Source of the DNA: Coriolopsis trogii
Taxonomy: Eukaryota; Basidiomycota; Agaricomycetes; Polyporales; Polyporaceae
DNA: 64,000 nucleotides
NCBI GenBank assembly: GCA_020543525.1
Contig: JAHYIO010000007.1
Location: forward strand, 1-64,000
Direction: 5' to 3'
Positions 34,030 through 45,011 of the stretch are shown one piece after another (the stretch's first letter is position 1; each line of letters opens with the position of its first letter). The notes beneath the pieces are model-generated. The model had not been told where the DNA came from and did not search any database. It was given only the letters and a program-made list of their open reading frames with translations. The position numbers and the translations under genes were made by a program.

Positions 34030-37000
34030 GCACATCCGATGCGATAGCTCGCTGTATGCTTACAACGAGCCAGCCCGCCAGAATGATCACCCTGGCGAAG
34101 CTCCATCGTGGGCAAGGTGGGCAACACCGAGTGCACTGTTTAAAATTCCCCAACAGTCAAGCCTTCGCAAGCTGGACGACCCTCTATGCCACAATAAAGA
34201 ATGTGTACTACGAGCAAACGCAGTGACTTTCTTGCATGCGGTGGACGCTGGAAGGAGGGCAGTTGGGTAGACCGTATTGGCGTGATTGATTAGAAAGACA
34301 TCTGCGGCTGAGAAAGCAGTCGCGTTTGCGGGCGGAGAGCAATGCAACCATAATACGGCAGCCGATTGATTGTTGCGACGATGTTAACCATGTGTAGAGA
34401 AAATAATTCATAGAGGTCGCGCTGTGTGCCATAGGAACGAGATACGGACCGGCACGCACTGAATGACGCCGACGTCTACAGATTTCTTCGGTTCCCTGAA
34501 TGATGGGAACGGAATACGTGGCTCGTCGAGCTTCATAGTCGAGCGATGACCAGATGCGCCTGTTGCAAAAGGTTTTGATCTCCAGTGTCAGCAGACGAAC
34601 TGTACATCCAATGTACTAGGACAACGTTACATTGTCCAAGCGTCGCCGACAGACACGTCTGAACTGCAAACCGGGGAGGAACTGCTGTACGTTTCACAAC
34701 ACTGATGTGACAGCACTGGACTGGTGACTAAATGCACGGAGCACTCATCCTGAGGTGACGTGATTGAACCGTTAAGAGCGAGTGGGAGAAGTGGTAGGGG
34801 AGCATGTGGTCTCGGTTGAGGTATAATTCATTGTGATTCAATTCCAAGCGAAGTCAGCTTATCATGCACATGAAATACGAGAGCATGATACGCCTTCACC
34901 CCACCACCTAACGACCAAACGACCTTCGCCTCCCCTCGCTTCCCCTCGCCCCCGTCACCTGCCTCCCCCTACACAGACGGCGCTACATATACACGCATCC
35001 AGACATCTACTTCCAACGCATATCGCCGTACGATGCCACTGGGGACTTTATTCTCTTGCCCTGCGGCAGACTGGATGGATGTCACCTGCAAAGCAAGCAC
35101 GCGCGAGCCAACCGCGGAGTGGCAACGCATTGCAGTCGTAGTGGCACAATTATTTGACAATCGCAGTACGGTGTGATTTGGTGGGCATGCCTTAGGGTTG
35201 CGAAACTGACAACACAACATAGGTTGGTTAATACTTTCCCAGGGAGACAATCCGCCTTTCTCCTCCATCGTGATTCGGCCTGAAGGCTTCCTAAACCTCG
35301 ACGAGGTGAGTAGTCACTCTGCGCTGTACAAACCCCAAAAGCTCGAGAGTACACTTGCAGGGGATGTTGACCATTACCGTCTACTCCACGCGCGGGGTCA
35401 ACGGAGTGAGGTACATTCAGAAGTTCAGAATGTATACCTCTAAGGAATTCTGGGGCCTTGCGTCTACGCTGATGGGAGCACGCGCTGCGGCAGCAAGCAG
35501 TATAGTCATAACTGAAGGGTAATGGTAGTGCTACACGAACACCTGGTACGAAGATGGAGTACGATGTTCGAGGGCGCAGGCCCCGTGTGGAAGAGTCATG
35601 CCAACGCGCACCCCCCTGGATACAAAAAATGTAGTCCCCAACGAATCAGGAGGGGGTCGAATAGAGGATTTCGGAACATGCATGTCAACCGAATGGAAGT
35701 ATTCTCGCGCAACACATAAGCTGGATGATCAATACGACATGGCCGGCATTACACATCATACGCTTCCTACTGAGATGGCGCGCGATTAGAGAGAGAAAGG
35801 AAATCTTCATGATTTTCCTGCGTGAGGCAAGACGTATTGTGTATGTATATACTCAGGAGTAATAAGTGAGTACTCAAGGCGTGCCATCATGATTGAGACG
35901 TACGATGCGGAGTAGAGTCGTTGGCATAGAACTGGATGTGAACGTGTGCATGCGATATTGGCTCTGCACAGGGTTCCCTTGTTTCGGCGTGTCCATCCCT
36001 CCTGCTCCTCTTGCCTGGTATGGTGGCAGTCGAGGATTCGACGGCGGTCATCGGCATTGAGTGCGATAGTGGTGTCGCCGATCTTGGTGAACGCGCCGGG
36101 CGCCGGAATGAAGCGCGGCTGTGCCCTCGAAGGTGCCAACGGCGTCTTCGACGGTTGGGATCAGAAATTGCTCACCCGAATTCTAGCAGGTGTCGAATTA
36201 CGCTCTGGGTTAACCGAGGGGCTAGACGTTGAATATATTACCATCTCGTACACGTTCCCTGATACCGCGACTGTTCAAGGTCTCACCGAGGTGAATTCCT
36301 GTTCCGGTGTCGATCCGAACCGCCTGTCGACCAACATGCATGAACGAAGAAACAGAGAGAAGACTGTGTACACTATGTACCAAGACGCAGTCCCTGTTTA
36401 CATCATCAGGAATAGGAAGTGTCTCTAGGAGACGTGGGGGGACGATTATCGAGTGAGGCTAACTGTGTGGCGCCGGACCGAGGTTTGCTAATCAGTACTC
36501 GTACTGCAGGATACTCTCCTCCTGCATAAACGGCTTGCCCGTCCCTCCTGGTTCGTGTGTCAGTGTTCGGGCGTTCAGCGGCGGTTGTCGGTCATGGGGA
36601 TGATGATGGTGTCTGATGCACCCGTCGCAGTGGTGAAGGGCGCTGGAGCGGCTACACGCGCATCCGTTTCAACCTTGGCGTCGACAGACCGTCATGCCGG
36701 GTACGATGATGAGCGAGGACTCCGACTGCACTGAAATGTCTCCGTCGGACCAAGTAGGGAAGATGCATCACGCCCACGGACTTGGTCTCAAGGAATGAGT
36801 CGGCCATTGACATAAGTAGGACGTACACATGGAAATGGATCCGTTGCAAAGGTACGCGAGGCCGCCGCAAGAAGCGCCTCACAAAATGATGGCAGTGTTA
36901 GCTGGAAAGCATCCGATGTATGTGTGGGTAGCTATCTTAGAAGAACACAGGCAGACCAACAGCTCATCGCCACGGGAATGGGTCTTCCTTCGAGCGCGTG

Positions 37001-37296
37001 CACGGTCGCATTTGCAGAACATGCCCGCAACGTAGCAGATGCCATCGCAAAACCTCAGCGCAGCCCAGGGTCACAATGCGTGGAATTGACTGTGCTGGTA
37101 ACCCAACACGACACATCGAGTGTAGGGTAGCGACATATGCTTAGCATGAAGGTCCACGCGCCCGATCGACCCTAAACATGCCCAATTTCCTTCCAAAAAA
37201 TCCAATATGTTACATGAACTATCACCGCTCTGTTATCGGGGCACTCACGCCGGGGGCTTTGTGGGCGACTCGTGGTGGTGGCATCGACTGGAACTA
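34030..37296. other. 3.3-kb stretch without a confident gene
   Basis: Scattered short frames only. A plus-strand frame near 36130-36290 (LAGVELRSGLTEGLDVEYIT) is the most protein-like, but it lacks a start, a stop in context or a recognisable family. No repeat or RNA gene was seen. Confidence 0.35.
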
Positions 37297-37374
37297 GAGT
37301 GTCACTGGAGTGTTACGAGAGTGTCACAGGAGTGTTACGAGAGTGTCACAGGAGTGTCACGGAGTGTCACGGAG
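37297..37374. repeat. Short GGAGTGTCAC array
   Basis: Six to seven degenerate tandem copies of GAGTGTCAC(A/G)G and GAGTGTTACGA. This is the reverse complement of the 22-bp minisatellite family seen at 8287-8460. Confidence 0.8.
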
Positions 37375-37773
37375 ACGAAACGCTGCATGCAGACAAGCAG
37401 GATGGGGAAAACACCAGCACATACGAGAACACCTGCACCATCGTGAAATTTCCGCCGGATCCAGACACTCACGCACTTACGGTCAACAAACACAACTGGG
37501 ATGAGGAGGAAGGAAGAGAACACGACGTTGACGCATGGCTTGCACTCACCCGGCACTGGCTCGGAGGGCTACTAAGGCGGATCCAAAACGAGTGCGATGT
37601 TAGCACGCTGACTAACACCGGCTGCGGTGGGATAACGTGTTCTTGAGAAGCCAAACATGGTTGACAAGCAAGCTTTGGATTGCTAGGTCAGAAGGGAAAC
37701 GAAGCGTGTGCGTTGTGAAAGTACACGAACGAGCCAGGGATACACAGAGAATGCGTGCTAATGGAGAGAGCAA

Positions 37774-38646
37774 TCATAGAGTGCATTGCGACGAAAGGTG
37801 GTAAGGGGTCGGCAGGTCGACATGGGGTAAGAGACAGGGTCCGGGGCATATACGTGGGTCCAAACGATAGCAAATATCCGTGATTAGAGGAATTTGTATA
37901 AGCGGGTATACTCGGATATGCATGGCTCCTGCATCCCGGAAATATCGCGGTTGAGCAGGACAAAGGAAGAGTTTGGCTGCACAGGCTTGCGGTGCAATGC
38001 CCATACCGTCCCACATCCAAGCATACAGTTTGACATCAAAGCCCCACTGTTCCAAAGTGGACGCATGAGTGCACTGTCCGCTGCCCAACGCCCCCAAGAG
38101 GCCGCGGCGGGAGAATGTGAGTTTCGGCCAAAGTGTGCCGAAATGTCCGGGACCCATGTACGACGCATACGCTGTGTTTAGTGGGGCTACGAGGGCGTCT
38201 AGTGCTTGGTCCGTGCTGCTGGCGTAGACCAGAAGGCGAACTCCGGCGCACCGTATGTGCACGAGGTGCAACAAGGCGCTCCCTCCCCTTGGAAGCGTTA
38301 TGAGCCGCTTAGTGATGACTGCGCCCTGACAGTCTACCAAGTGTCCCACGACGTTGACGAGCTCGTCTTTCGGCGTGAAGATGTCGATACCGTGGTCCGG
38401 AATGGGCTCGTCACGGAGCAGGAACCTCAAGGCGGCGGAACCGACTACGTAGGAGCGGAAGCGGCCTAAGGCGTTGTAGAAGGATCTCGGGTCTGGGATG
38501 CCAAGCGCATGGAGGTAGTGGCGGGCGGAAGTGGTGATCTCCATTGAAGTGAGTTTCAGAAGGCGACGAGAAGTACAGCGAACGGCCATGAGCGTGGGGA
38601 TATCGCAAAAGGAGAGTATAACGAGGAGGGTGCCTTCATCGAACAT
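37774..38646 (-). CDS. F-box/nucleotidyltransferase-like family protein, degenerate motif (copy A)
   Basis: Single-exon model of 290 residues; ATG 38646 opens the F-box-like segment MFDEGTLLVILSFCDIPTLM then VRCTSRRLLKL. The family signature is YVVGSAALRFLLRDEP then IPDHGIDIFTPKDEL. The GS loop is kept and the second carboxylate (Asp in IDIF) is present, but the first position is Gly. The later strand reads VRLLVYAS, without the third Asp. The C-terminal part diverges from the family after the strand that usually reads LVMNF (here LNTAYASYM), although LWPKLTFSRRGL still aligns with the family's YP...RGL block. It lies on the same strand as copy B, 0.8 kb away, so tandem duplication followed by divergence is likely. 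It is expected to be catalytically dead if it ever was an enzyme. SCF adaptor function is plausible but unproven. Confidence 0.72.
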   Translation of the reverse strand: MFDEGTLLVILSFCDIPTLMAVRCTSRRLLKLTSMEITTSARHYLHALGIPDPRSFYNALGRFRSYVVGSAALRFLLRDEPIPDHGIDIFTPKDELVNVVGHLVDCQGAVITKRLITLPRGGSALLHLVHIRCAGVRLLVYASSTDQALDALVAPLNTAYASYMGPGHFGTLWPKLTFSRRGLLGALGSGQCTHASTLEQWGFDVKLYAWMWDGMGIAPQACAAKLFLCPAQPRYFRDAGAMHIRVYPLIQIPLITDICYRLDPRICPGPCLLPHVDLPTPYHLSSQCTL

Positions 38647-39439
38647 CGTTGGATGGGGGCACAAATCTGTGACTTCGCTCTCTTAAACTAGCCCAACGGA
38701 CAACAACTTCACCATGCCAGGCGTTGTTTCCACACGCTGCAATGTCGAAAGGCCACGGGAACCCTTCGCAACCCACGCACGCAATCCTGATGTGCTGGTC
38801 CTTATCGACGTGTGAATACAATATCAGCATTGCAACAACCGATCAAAAACCCATAGGAAATTGTTAGATAGGCACATTCGTGGATCATACCACGCAGCCC
38901 ACGGATGAATGGCCACACCCATAGGCGAGATACTCAGCGTGATGTCATCGATGAGCGACTGTTTTTCATGGTTTCCTCCAACCGCACGAGTTATGCCATG
39001 TCTACGTTTACGACGCAGTGAATTATAAACACGTGATGACATGGGCCTTGTTCGCCTGGTTGGTGGCATCTGATACTTCGCCCTGTCTGTAATATGCATT
39101 TCCCCTTTGATGACGCTCGCTGCCCCACAACTCGTTTGCTCACTGTGTAACGCCATCGTTGTGGAAGGTTGTACCGTGACAACAGTGAGCAGCACTCGTC
39201 AGCACGCAATCCGCGGTCTGGGAATGTGTCCGTCACTCTGAACGGATCGTCCCCGAGTGCCGGCAGGTAGGTCGCTGCTTAGTGTGTCTTCCGCACTCGG
39301 TCTGGCCTTCCGTGACATCGGCCGTCCTTGTAATCACGCACAGTAGGCTTTCCGGATGGCCACGTAGTTATCCCAGTCGCGGAACAGAGCAATCATCGTT
39401 TATACAGAAAGCGCGTTACATCGTGATTATGGCTGGGCT
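38647..39439. other. Intergenic between F-box/NTase-like copies A and B
   Basis: No conserved frame. It presumably contains the promoter of copy A and the 3' region of copy B. Confidence 0.4.
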
Positions 39440-40393
39440 CTACGCTACGTGGATTGCTCGCTTCGTCCAGACGTCACCTAAGCGAGAAGGTGCTAAAGGG
39501 GCACAACACTCGCAAAGACCACCTCCCCTCCACCACACATTCGTCACCCCAAAGGCCACATCAGGCGTTGCAAGAAAGCCCATGCGTTGATGCAGCAGTT
39601 TGAACGTAGCGTAAAGCGAGTGACGGTCCGCTATCCAGCGCACCGTGTACGGACACGCGGCGGTGGAATGTGCGACTGGGTGTATCTCGTCCATTGCCCA
39701 ATTCGACTCGTGCACTCCTATAGCAAACCCACGCGTCCGGTACTTGGCGATCGCCAGTTCCGTGGAACGCTGCATGGCTTCTTCAGAGTGTCCTATTCTC
39801 CAAGGGGTGATGAGGCCGCGGTCGAACTCAAGCATAGCTGGGTAGGCCACAAAGGCTCCCGCATGCGTAAGAAAGTTCATGACCAGGGTACCCCAAAACT
39901 GGAATAGGGGCGTTGCGGGCGAAGTCGTCAGGCTTTGGATGACGTCGATAGCGCGGCCGTCCGGGTGCAGAAGCCGTACGACCGCTGCGACGCCACCTCG
40001 GTATGGCGACTGGTCTAGGGAGAAGGGCAGAATGCGGACTATGTGATAAGTCTCGACGCGGGTGAGGTACGCCAAAACGTGGAAGAATGTTTGGGATGGG
40101 CAGTAGATATCCATGTCGCGAGGTTGAAGCTGCAGCGGCGAGGTGCAAACGGAGAGAGCGGCGGACCCTGATATGACGGCGCCCGTAGCCTGGAGCTCTC
40201 GCTTGAATCCTTCGCAGTCGTGGAAGAAATGGCTGAGCAGGTTGTTGTGGCGAATGGACATTTCGGATGAGCACAAGAGGTCAACTAGCACGGAGGTGGC
40301 TCGGAGACGTGTGAGGGTCGGGAGACTGCAGAAACGGATGATGTGTGCCAGGACATCCTCAGGGAGGACCACCATGATTGAGGACTTGCTCAT
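39440..40393 (-). CDS. F-box/nucleotidyltransferase-like family protein, intact motif (copy B)
   Basis: Single-exon model of 317 residues starting at ATG 40393. Residues 8-45 are F-box-like (VLPEDVLAHIIRFCSLPTLT then RLRATSVLVDLL). Then comes the nucleotidyltransferase-superfamily pattern: AVISGSAALSVC (GS loop), followed after 15 residues by RDMDIYCP (Asp-x-Asp on a strand), and about 60 residues later GRAIDVIQS, positioned as the third carboxylate. So all three acidic positions of the fold are present. The C-terminal family block is FQFWGTLVMNFLTHAGAFVA, then YP...DRGLITP and IAKYRTRGFAI. I recall large, unnamed paralogous families of this design in Agaricomycetes. Substrate, and whether it transfers nucleotides at all, are unknown. 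The F-box suggests coupling to SCF ubiquitin ligase. Confidence 0.78.
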   Translation of the reverse strand: MSKSSIMVVLPEDVLAHIIRFCSLPTLTRLRATSVLVDLLCSSEMSIRHNNLLSHFFHDCEGFKRELQATGAVISGSAALSVCTSPLQLQPRDMDIYCPSQTFFHVLAYLTRVETYHIVRILPFSLDQSPYRGGVAAVVRLLHPDGRAIDVIQSLTTSPATPLFQFWGTLVMNFLTHAGAFVAYPAMLEFDRGLITPWRIGHSEEAMQRSTELAIAKYRTRGFAIGVHESNWAMDEIHPVAHSTAACPYTVRWIADRHSLYATFKLLHQRMGFLATPDVAFGVTNVWWRGGGLCECCAPLAPSRLGDVWTKRAIHVA

Positions 40394-41167
40394 AGCAGTC
40401 GCAGGATCAGTTGTATATAGTTCTGCCGCTGTGATGCACGAGACCCAAAAGTTCGGAGGGGTTCACACGCGACTAGAACTTGAGAACATGAGGTTGTAGG
40501 GTGCCAAGTGTTGTCTAGCAGGAGGATGACGCAATACGGCTACCGTGTGACCGACAAGCGTGCGTCCCAAGCACGCATACTATTGATGGACTCACGAAGG
40601 CACGAAGGCCGCACGTGTAGTCTTCGATCACCACATGGTGCCTTGTGTAGATCGGCCTTTGCGCACTGCCCTCCACTCTATCCGCAGCGTAGCAGCGCTT
40701 CAGACTAGTCAGAACTTCACTGTGTACGGCCGTTTTGGACAACATAACGCTCACGTCTTCACTGCAGCGCGGAAATTGCATGCACTACACGTCTGCATTA
40801 CAGTCAGTATACTCGGCAGCTTCAGCGCGGCCTCAGGCATGCTCTGTCACCTGCCAGCAGCTGAAGATGACACATGCCAACGCTGACGCAAGTTTGATTC
40901 GCACGTCTTGGCCCATAGGGGAACTGTGGGCTTCTCGGTACAATACCGAGCGGGATCGTAGCTCTTACTACCCATGCCTGATCACAATTGAGAAGCGAAC
41001 CACTATCTAATGAGAACAACTTCAAAGTGGGATATGTTCGCAGTAAATGACTGTTGTCCGGTCTCGATGGAACAGTTTGAAACATTATTTATACATGAAT
41101 CATGAACAGCGAAGCGACAGGTAAACCGGAAAGGAGATTTTTGTCTATGGCGGTGGCGACCCGTGGT
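40394..41167. other. Intergenic, nothing recognised
   Basis: No motif or repeat was noticed. It includes the promoter region of copy B and the 3' flank of the large orphan gene. Confidence 0.4.
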
Positions 41168-43842
41168 TTAGTGCATATGTGTGGACTGCTGTGTTGGGCG
41201 TAGACTAATAGAGAGTGTGAAGTGACTGGATTGTTCTATCGTGCGGGCGAGGTCGGCGCAGACTCGGTGATGCTGCAAGCTGTTCTTCCATTCTTTGGCA
41301 GTCTTAAGTCTCGCTTCCCCACTACGCACCTCTGCCAACCGCCTCTGGAACCAATGCTCCTGCGCTGGACTCCATATACCAACGAACTGACCACTTTGCT
41401 GCCAATGATGATGTTGCGGCCACCATGACATCTCAGCGACCTGATCGCCCCGACCTGTACTTGATCAGGATAGGATCGATTTCTAGCATGGAGAGCCGTC
41501 CACTTACCTGTGCTCACTTTGTATACCCCGCAGATTATATCCAACTCGTCTTTTGTAAGGACGTCATCCACCATCTCCACACCGCTGACAGCTGCGACAA
41601 CCGGGGCGTGAAGACTGCTGTCCTCTGTAGGTCCGCTAATTGCCAGGTCCTCAAAGAGCGTTCTGATGTCCTTGTCACAGCCAATCACCTCCAGCAACAA
41701 CCTCCATACTATACCTCCCATACACAGGCCGGCCCTGACTTGTGGAGTTTGAAGGAGTAGCATGACCCGCTCCACATAGTCACAGTAGTCTCGGGTGGTA
41801 GGAATGTCGTGCTGTTCACGGTACAATTCGATAGAGCGGCACCGGGAGGCGATTGCCGAAGGGTATGAGGAACCGGGGGTCGAAATGGGCTGAATCGTGC
41901 GAAAAGCGATCCCTGCCTTGACAAGTAGTCGAGCGGCGTATTCGGTAGTCCACGTGTTCTCCGTATTGCGTATAATGAAAGCCACGGCACTCGCTGTGGT
42001 GACTATGTGCCAACGTTGATCGGCAGGATCGGCGGTGAAGCGGATGTCGAAGACCGACAAGTTGCGGTTGGTGTGGAACGTTGTGTCGTAAAGCGGCGTC
42101 CTATCGAATAGATACAGTGATTGTTTGACAGTAGGCGTAATGAGATATAGATCGCATCGGTGTTCCACATCAAGGGCAGCAGTGAGGACCGGGTCGGCCA
42201 ACTTCCTCCTTACTAGAGCGTCAGCGCACGCCTGCAAAGTCTGTTTCTGGGTGATGTCCGTAGGAATACGATCAGTGCGCTCCCCATACATCTTTGCAAG
42301 ATGTACGGTGACGTCGGGATGTGTGGCGTCCGGTAGATGAAGCGTCACACTGTGGATTCCGTACCATTGCCTGATGTAGTCGTCCGGAAAGGTCAAGGAA
42401 AACGCTGGCAATGGGTCGTCATCTCCAGACACAGACAGCTCCTGTAGAGCCTCAAGGCTCTTCGCAGCAGGCTTATTAGCAGAGTCGTCTGCGGTCTCCA
42501 AACGCCCATACGTGGATAGGATGGAAGGAAGCATGGCATGTACCGGGGTGGCTTGAGAGGCGTCCGAGACCGGCCAAATATCCCATTGATGGTAAAAAGG
42601 GTCGTAGCGCCGCTGCGTCGTCGGTATCAGAGGCCACAACGCGCGAGCACTCTGCGCGGGCAACCGGAGTCGGTAATCGAGCATGTGCCAACTTGCTGGA
42701 CTGTTAGGGAAGATTTCGCCCACATGAACCCAGATGAAGACGCGAGATCGAGGGTGGGGGGTGGTGTGTGTCGCAGCATAGGCTTCCCGCCTTCGTCGAT
42801 GTGTGATATCCTCGCTATTCTGCCGACGGAGGATGGCAGCATGTATGGTGGCCCTACGTGCAAAGAATGAGACGCGACTCTCCTGAGGTTGCTGTTCTGG
42901 GCCATGGGGTGGAGAGTTCCTGTCAGAAGCGATGGCATGCAAGTACTTGTAAGTGCTTCCGAGGCGACACAGCGTGAAACGATGCAGTCCGTGGCGCTCG
43001 CGAGGGTTGTTGAGGGCAAGGAATCGCTCTTCACCACTGGGAACCAGGTCCTGGCATGAGGGCAGCGCAGACTGGAAGTCGCTGAGGTCCTGTGGAGTCC
43101 TCCACCGTATGATGATGGGTACACGCGCCCAGCGCAGCACAGGTACAAGGTGAATGATAGGCCTATCCGCCACAGTCAACGCGACTCCCACTCTTTGATC
43201 TCGTTCAAATTCGGTGACGACAGAAGACTGCAGCGCGTCAATCCAGGTTGGGTGTACTCTGTACCTCCTCAGACAGCTAATCCAAGGAGGGGTGACGTCT
43301 TTGCTAGCAAGAGGTAATTGTGCAAATCGCCAAATGGCAATAGCGAGGGAACATCGCGCAGCGAGTAAGAGGATGGCTTCGCGCGCATGTCGCATAGCGC
43401 GCTGGGCGGCCTGGAAATCAGCGTGCGTTCTTCTATAGCCGTAATCGGTTGGACTTGGCGCATCGACAGGACGTCTGACGGCTTTTGCAGCATCACTGTT
43501 TGCGTTTTGAAGGAGCGCCTCCGTGATGTAAGACAAGCCATTCTCAAGCTCTGCCCACTTTGCCTCAAGAGCACCGGGCGTCCGATATACACCATTAGTA
43601 GCTTCTGGTGCCGGAAGCATGGTCTCGCACGCTAAGCAGGAGAGGAGGAAGTCATTGATTGGGGATGCACTGAACAGAAACGCGGCTTCAGGAACGCCAG
43701 GAATGGCATACTGGAGCTGGCGAGACGAATGGAACAGGTGGAAGGGTGCTGTGTTCGGAGAATGGATGGGGAGTCGAAGGTCAGCGGGCACGTTGACGAC
43801 TGTGAACATCTCATTATTATTGGCTGTGAATGTATACGCCAT
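41168..43842 (-). CDS. Large conserved Agaricomycete orphan, two exons
   Basis: Function unknown. Exons are 43842-41508 (start MAYTFTANNNEMFTVVNVPA) and 41454-41168, joined by a 53-bp intron (GTAAGT to ACAG, 41507-41455), giving 873 residues. Splicing turns the end into KDELDIICGVYKVSTG then GDQVAEMSWWPQHHHWQQSG, IWSPAQEHWFQRRLAEV and AKEWKNSL. I recall this ending (ICGVYKV...SWWP...WFQxRL) from a recurrent uncharacterised basidiomycete family. The rest is mostly helical, with a central AYAATHTTPHPRSRVFIWVH segment. There is no transmembrane helix, signal peptide or known catalytic motif. Unspliced, the first exon would run into a wrong C-terminus, so the intron call is well supported. Such genes are often found near transposons, but I have no evidence that it is mobile. 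Confidence 0.75.
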
Positions 43843-45011
43843 ATCCCTGACGGCATCGTCAGCGCAGCATTCTGAATCACTACGGTACCTAATAGTACAT
43901 ACCTATCCATCTTGCAATAGTAAGGGCGGCGGTTGTGTAGGGTTTGCGTACGCGAGCGACGTGTCACTGTGTCGCGGTGCAGAATGTGAGTTGATGACAA
44001 TGCGCGCGGTATAGTTGACATACACTGAAGTGGTGCGGGCGCAGGAGCGTGAGCAGTGAGCAAAGACAATTGCAAACTGATGAGCTTTAGCAGAGTGCAC
44101 ACGTAATCGTCTATGCCGTCTTCGGCAGGTGGACAGTTATGGAAATTGCGCAGCGCCTGTACATGGAAGTTGAGTTTCCAAATCTCTCGATTTTATACCA
44201 AACATTCGTACTACCGCCATTCAGCGGGCACTGCGGTCTTTCCAACCACGCATTACGATAGCTTGTCCCGTAGGTCTTGGATGACATGTGCCCGACGCCT
44301 CACTCGACAGATCAAAATACGCATGTCACCGCGCCGACGTAGTCCTACAGATGGGTTCAAGCTTATGTCGTGCCAACAACATCCACGGCGGTCGCGCAGA
44401 CCAGTACAATTGCTATAGATACAGTTCCTCCCGGGTACGGATATCACGAGCCGCGCGTGTCTGCCAGACCGGCGTGTTTCCCTACTAACAACGCACCAAT
44501 GGGGAAACCTAGCCGAAGAATGACAGGGCTCTTAAGAGCCTTCTCCATCAACCAACGACGACGCAGGCCAATAGTGCCTCGGCCCACCTGCCCCAAATAC
44601 TCTCAATGAGACCGCACACAGCAAGACAGGAGCGCTACCATTTGAAAGGCGTACGCAGTAATGACGATCAGCGTCGACGTGAACAGCCACCAATGAAACG
44701 GTACGAGCGACATACCCGGGAGGTGATGTTCATCAACATGTTGCGCTCAGCGACCGTGTTGTAGACGACGATGTTTCAGATGTGGGATGGACATCATGCA
44801 CGGTGTAATGATATTTGGGGTACTGCAGGCGGAGACGATGGGAGTAATTCAAAGATGAAAACGAAGGATATAGCTTGGGACGCTGATGAGAAACGGGCTG
44901 TGCCTTCGTGCCCTGCGAGTGGAACGTCACAAAACAGTTGGATTGGCATTGTTACACATGGTGTGTACAGAATTGGTCAGGCGGGTAGAGAGCGCAGGCG
45001 AGCGATCGGTG
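43843..45011. other. Intergenic, no confident gene
   Basis: Short frames only on both strands. No repeat, RNA gene or domain was seen. Confidence 0.4.
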
